From the NCBI RefSeq assembly GCF_034259325.1, contig NZ_JAXIVS010000005.1, forward strand, positions 558,001 through 622,000: DNA of 64,000 bases, in the 5' to 3' direction. This DNA is from Hyalangium ruber. GTDB taxonomy: Bacteria; Myxococcota; Myxococcia; Myxococcales; Myxococcaceae. Under the pieces are notes generated by a model, which saw nothing but the letters and a program-made list of their open reading frames with translations, was not told where the DNA came from and did no database searches. Made by a program: the position numbers and the translations under genes. This document shows, in pieces, positions 60,831 through 64,000 of this stretch. Position 1 is the first letter of the stretch, and each line of letters starts with the position of its first letter.

Positions 60831-61625
60831 CTACTTCGCCGGACCGGGCTTCACCGCACGCGTGGCGCAAATCGTAGGGAGGTGCTCGGAGAGTCGATCT
60901 CCCTCGACGTGCTTGTCCTCGAAGAAGCCGGCGAGGAGGAAGCCCGCGTCGAGCTGCCCGCCGATCTGGTCCTCCAGCGAGTGCGCGATGCACAGCGGCT
61001 CGCCCTTGTCGGTGTACCGGCGCCGCTCCTGGTCGGTAAGGCTGGTGAAGTCCGAGTAGGGCATCCGGTACTTGAGCGTCAGCACCCCCTTCGACTCCTC
61101 CTCGGGATCGAACAGGAAGCCGATCGGGTTGCAGAACCCGGACAGCATCGCCCCTCCCGGCCGGAGGACACGGAAGGCCTCACGCCACACGCGCCGCACG
61201 TCTTCCACGAAGCAGTTGGAGCACGGGTGGAAGATGAGGTCGAAGCTGTTGTCCGGGAAGACGGACAGATCCCGCATGTCTCCCTCGACGAGCCGGATTG
61301 ACAAGCCCTCGCGCTCCGCCACCATCCGGTCCTGCCCGAGCTGCGCGGGCGAGTTGTCGAAGATCGTCACCCGCGCCCCCGCCGCCGCCAGCACCGGCCC
61401 TTGCTGCCCGCCCGCGCTCGCCAGGCCGAGGACTTCCTTGCCCTTCAAGTCGCCGAACCACTCCCGAGGCACGGGCTTGCGCGGCGTCAGCACCACGCTC
61501 CACTCGCCCCGGCGCGCGGCGGCGATGACCTCCGGACTCACGGGCACCGTCCACCGGTCGCCCGTGGCTACCTGCCGGTCCCACGCCTCGCGGTTGTACT
61601 CGCGAACATCCACGTCAGCCTTCAT
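60831..61625 (-). CDS. Class I SAM-dependent methyltransferase
   Basis: 264-residue methyltransferase. Motif I is [13 protein letters not shown], followed by [15 protein letters not shown] (motif II, ribose Asp), [20 protein letters not shown] (motifs III-IV) and a small C-terminal cap with a Trp/His-rich stretch. The [12 protein letters not shown] part is a sub-family feature whose substrate is unknown to me. Overlaps the SDR gene by 11 bp, so they are expressed together. Convergent with the carboxylase gene, 3 bp away. Confidence 0.85.
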   Translation of the reverse strand: MKADVDVREYNREAWDRQVATGDRWTVPVSPEVIAAARRGEWSVVLTPRKPVPREWFGDLKGKEVLGLASAGGQQGPVLAAAGARVTIFDNSPAQLGQDRMVAEREGLSIRLVEGDMRDLSVFPDNSFDLIFHPCSNCFVEDVRRVWREAFRVLRPGGAMLSGFCNPIGFLFDPEEESKGVLTLKYRMPYSDFTSLTDQERRRYTDKGEPLCIAHSLEDQIGGQLDAGFLLAGFFEDKHVEGDRLSEHLPTICATRAVKPGPAK

Positions 61626-62391
61626 GCAGCACCCGTCCTTCCATGCCTCCAGCGATGGTCACCACCTCGCCCGTCACGTGCCCGGAGACCCGGTCCGAGG
61701 CGAGTGTCACGATGACTCGCGCCACGTCCTCGGGCTGACCGACTTTGCGGAGCGCCATGGTCCGCGTCACCCGGTTGAGGAACGCCGGGTCCTGGAGCTT
61801 CGCCCGGTTGCGATCCACCTCCGTCCAGCCCGGGCACACCACGTTCACCCGCGCCAGCGGAGCGATGCGCCCCAGCTCGTTCTTCAGGCTCTTCAAGAAG
61901 CCGTTGGCCAGCGCGCCCTTCGCCGCCGCGTAGTCCGCGTGTCCCGCCTCACCGAAGAGGCCCGCCGTGGAGCTGACGATCACCAGGCTCCCCGTCCCCG
62001 TGGTGGCCACGTGCCGCAGGAAGGCACGGCACGTGAGGAAGACGCTGTCCAGGTTCTCCGCCATCGTCTGGCGCCAGCGCGCCAGTGACATCTGCCACAC
62101 CGGCTCGTCCGCCGACGGCCAGTGCCCCGCGTTGGCCACCACCACGTCCAGCCGACCCAGCGCCTTCACCGCCGCGGGGACGAGCGCATCCACCTCGGCC
62201 TCGGCCGTCAGGTCCGCGCGCAGGGCCACTCCGCCCACGTCCTTGGCGAGCGCGAGGGCTTTGTCCTCGTTCGTCCGGTAATGCACCGCCACCCGCGCTC
62301 CCTCTTCCTTGAAGGCGCGCACGATGGCCGTGCCGATTCCCCCAGCGCCGCCCGTGACGAGGACGCCCTTGCCGCTCAGTTCGGTTTCCAT
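61615..62391 (-). CDS. Short-chain dehydrogenase/reductase (FabG-like)
   Basis: 258-residue classical SDR. The Rossmann TGGAGGIG nucleotide loop, NAG motif (VVANAGH), catalytic Ser in VSSTAG and YxxxK (YAAAKG) are complete. VCPGWTEVD follows the active site, and the C-terminal EVVTIAGG is typical of 3-oxoacyl reductase-like members. HYRTNED at the end of the second strand hints at NADP(H) use. Substrate unknown. The ATG at 62391 follows AGGA. Overlaps the following methyltransferase gene by 11 bp. Confidence 0.92.
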   Translation of the reverse strand: METELSGKGVLVTGGAGGIGTAIVRAFKEEGARVAVHYRTNEDKALALAKDVGGVALRADLTAEAEVDALVPAAVKALGRLDVVVANAGHWPSADEPVWQMSLARWRQTMAENLDSVFLTCRAFLRHVATTGTGSLVIVSSTAGLFGEAGHADYAAAKGALANGFLKSLKNELGRIAPLARVNVVCPGWTEVDRNRAKLQDPAFLNRVTRTMALRKVGQPEDVARVIVTLASDRVSGHVTGEVVTIAGGMEGRVLHEG

Positions 62392-62467
62392 GAATCAGGT
62401 TCCTGACGTTACCTGCCCATCGTCGATGTTGCCCCGATCGGGCGATGCGTATCTACGATGGACTTCC

Positions 62468-62911
62468 ATGTCCCAGCTCGCGAGCGCCTACGCCGTCACC
62501 CTGCCCCAGCTCGCCGAGCTCGGCCGCGCTCAGCCCGGGGCTGAGTTCTGGCGCCAGCTCAAGCGAGATGCCCGGGTGGTGGCGCGGTTCGAGCATTCGG
62601 GCCACGTCATCAACGTGGTGCTGGCGGAGCTGGAAGAGCGCGACTTGCGCCTGCCGCTCGATACGACGGAGCCGGACCTCGCGGCCCTCTCGCGGCGCCA
62701 CACGAGCCTCGTGGCCTGCCTGGCGCCCGGCGAAGGTCCCGGGCTCGCCGAGGCCATCGAGATGCTGGGGCCCGCCGAGGACGAGTGGCCCCTGATGGGG
62801 ATGGAGTTCCAGTGCCCTCCGGAGATCCTCCGGGCCGGGCGGGACTTCCTGCTCCAGTGCATCCGAGCGCCCCTCCAACCCGAGGAGCGCCTGCTGCTCT
62901 TCGTCGGCTGA
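62468..62911 (+). CDS. Small conserved-looking protein, family not recognised
   Basis: 147 residues from the ATG at 62468 (weak GGAC upstream; divergent from the SDR start by 76 bp). Helical N-terminus (LPQLAELGRAQPGAEFWRQL), then strands VVARFEHSGHVINVVLAELEER and a mixed segment with LVACLAPGEGPGLAEAIEMLG, WPLMGMEFQCPPEIL. No signal peptide, no membrane segment, no known catalytic motif. Convergent with the kce gene, 8 bp away. Confidence 0.65.
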   Translation: MSQLASAYAVTLPQLAELGRAQPGAEFWRQLKRDARVVARFEHSGHVINVVLAELEERDLRLPLDTTEPDLAALSRRHTSLVACLAPGEGPGLAEAIEMLGPAEDEWPLMGMEFQCPPEILRAGRDFLLQCIRAPLQPEERLLLFVG

Positions 62912-62919
62912 GCTCGCGC

Positions 62920-63747
62920 CTACGACAGGCGCAGGAGCTGCCGCGCCTCCTGCGGCGTCGCCAGCGTGCGACCCTTCGCCTGGGCCCGCTTCGCCGCATC
63001 GGCCACCAGCTCCCAGTTGCCCTTGGCCAGCACGCCCTTGGACACGTAGATGTTGTCCTCGAGCCCCACCCGGGCGTTGCCGCCCCGCTCCGCCGCCAGC
63101 TCCACGAACGGCAACTGGTGCCGCCCCACCGCCGCCACCGTCCAGGTGCTTCCCTCCGGCAGCGAGGAGATCATGAAGTCCAGCACCTCGGCCCGCGCCG
63201 CCAGCGTTCCCGGCACGCCGAGCACGAAGTCGAAGTGCGCCGGCAGGTCCACCAGGCCCTCCTTGGCCAGGTAGCGCGCCTCGTCGATCATCCCCACGTC
63301 GAAGCACTCGAGCTCCGGCTTGAGGCCCAGCGCCCGGATCCGCTTCGCGATGTCCCGCACCAGCGGGCGAGGGTTCCAAAACACCTCCTCGCCGAAGTTC
63401 ACCGTACCCGTCGTCAGCGTCGCCATGTCCGGCCGGTCCGGCCCCGTGAGCGTCAGCGGGCCGCAGCGCTCGTCCACGGTCATGCCCACCGCGCCACCCG
63501 TGGACGTCTGGATGAGCACGTCCGTGCGCTTGCGGATGGCCCGGATGGCCGCCCGGAACAGCTCCGCGTCCTGAGAGGGCTTGCCGTCCGCCGTGCGCAC
63601 GTGCAGGTGGACCATCGCCGCGCCGGCCTCACGGCACTTGGCCGCGTCCTCGGCGATCTCCTCCGCCGTAATGGGAAGGTGCGGCGTCTGCTCGCGCGTC
63701 GTCTCCGCCCCTACCATCGCGGCGGTAATGACCATCGGCTTGCTCAT
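62920..63747 (-). CDS. kce: 3-keto-5-aminohexanoate cleavage enzyme (BKACE family)
   Basis: 275-residue beta-keto acid cleavage enzyme (DUF849/BKACE). The Zn-binding VHLHVR, GMTVDERCGPLTL (Glu) and HWELECFD-like ELECFDVG blocks with GLEDNIYVSKG are present. Kce turns 3-keto-5-aminohexanoate plus acetyl-CoA into acetoacetate plus 3-aminobutanoyl-CoA in lysine fermentation; other BKACEs use other beta-keto acids. The start is the ATG at 63747. The neighbour, 19 bp upstream in transcription order, looks like the next enzyme (kal), which makes the lysine route the best guess. Confidence 0.85.
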   Translation of the reverse strand: MSKPMVITAAMVGAETTREQTPHLPITAEEIAEDAAKCREAGAAMVHLHVRTADGKPSQDAELFRAAIRAIRKRTDVLIQTSTGGAVGMTVDERCGPLTLTGPDRPDMATLTTGTVNFGEEVFWNPRPLVRDIAKRIRALGLKPELECFDVGMIDEARYLAKEGLVDLPAHFDFVLGVPGTLAARAEVLDFMISSLPEGSTWTVAAVGRHQLPFVELAAERGGNARVGLEDNIYVSKGVLAKGNWELVADAAKRAQAKGRTLATPQEARQLLRLS

Positions 63748-63766
63748 GGGTAGGCCCCTTCCTCGG

Positions 63767-64000
63767 TTACCGCTGGATGCGCTGCTTGTCCTTGGGAACG
63801 ACGCAGGTGCCCGAAGCACGGCACACCACCACCGGCTCCGACAAGAGATCCGCCGCCGAATCGTTCACGTCCGTGCGCGGCCGAATCACCTTCCGTGCCT
63901 CGAAGCGCATCTTGCGCGACGTGTTGCCGACAGTGACGATCTCCCCCTCCGCCTCGATGAAGTCCCCGGCGTACACGGGCGCCAGGAACTCCACCGCGTC
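63767..64000 (-). CDS. kal: 3-aminobutyryl-CoA ammonia-lyase-like hotdog protein (5' part cut by window edge)
   Basis: About 77 C-terminal residues of a hotdog-fold protein. [20 protein letters not shown], then [15 protein letters not shown] and [13 protein letters not shown] resemble Kal, which removes ammonia from 3-aminobutanoyl-CoA to give crotonyl-CoA. Hotdog thioesterases share part of this pattern, so the assignment rests mainly on its partner kce. Transcribed ahead of kce. The start codon lies outside the window. Confidence 0.72.
   Translation of the reverse strand, partial: DAVEFLAPVYAGDFIEAEGEIVTVGNTSRKMRFEARKVIRPRTDVNDSAADLLSEPVVVCRASGTCVVPKDKQRIQR

Overview
The window is high-GC DNA with strong G/C bias at third codon positions. 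It is packed with genes on both strands and has almost no intergenic space. The gene content points to a myxobacterium (Myxococcota, most likely suborder Cystobacterineae). Signs of this are Hanks-type Ser/Thr kinases (one fused to a histidine kinase), many short lipoproteins, an alternative chemosensory operon, paralogous FtsH proteases, tandem small ribbon-helix-helix-like proteins and a very large exported protein with no recognisable family. No insertion sequence, prophage, CRISPR array, tRNA or rRNA was seen. This looks like ordinary chromosome with some lineage-specific genes.

Layout, left to right. 1-3.9 kb: a leftward protein-quality group (HtrA-like protease cut by the window edge, GrpE, a small sigma-1.1-like protein, FtsH). 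4-6.7 kb: lipoprotein, Nudix hydrolase and a probable pseudokinase. 6.9-8.5 kb: XRE regulator plus a beta-CASP metallo-hydrolase. 8.6-11.6 kb: two exported proteins, one ending in a Hint (intein/hedgehog-type) module. 11.9-16.5 kb: two BON-domain proteins, a 934-residue exported orphan and a Lys/Ala-tailed Cys mini-protein. 16.5-19.5 kb: FdhF/YdeP-type molybdopterin oxidoreductase and a lipoprotein. 19.7-26.3 kb: a leftward chemosensory operon (receiver, GAF-CheD, CheA, MCP, CheW, CheR, receiver). 26.6-30.3 kb: hutU, lipoprotein, hutI (histidine breakdown). 30.4-34.3 kb: class II amidotransferase, then leftward pdxJ-acpS-nnrDE-tsaE. 34.4-40.3 kb: a 1950-residue hybrid kinase. 40.5-43.2 kb: beta-propeller/di-haem cytochrome. 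43.2-49.6 kb: the widely conserved tilS-ftsH-folP-glmM block. 49.6-50.5 kb: a gene-free stretch carrying three strong stem-loops ending in a terminator (candidate small RNA), then two small RHH-like genes. 50.6-55.9 kb: TonB-dependent receptor with a 5'-nucleotidase C-domain lipoprotein, divergent from a ChaN-like gene. 56-64 kb: membrane proteins, MmcQ/YjbR protein, lipoprotein, acyl-CoA carboxylase beta subunit, methyltransferase, SDR, an unknown protein and the lysine-fermentation-type pair kce-kal, the last cut by the right edge.

The most interesting element is the structured RNA candidate at about 49,733-49,855. It has three consecutive stem-loops, the first exposing a run of eight C in its loop and the third a perfect 15-bp terminator hairpin. 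This layout recalls, from memory only, the Pxr developmental sRNA of Myxococcus xanthus. Other items worth attention are the secreted Hint-module protein, the Ser/Thr kinase homologue that has lost its catalytic Asp, the GAF-CheD fusion operon bracketed by near-twin receivers and lacking CheB, and the TonB receptor/ChaN-like pair.

Functions are inferred from motifs read by eye; no database search was run. Start codons were chosen by ribosome-binding site and gene overlap, so several differ from the longest possible reading frame.
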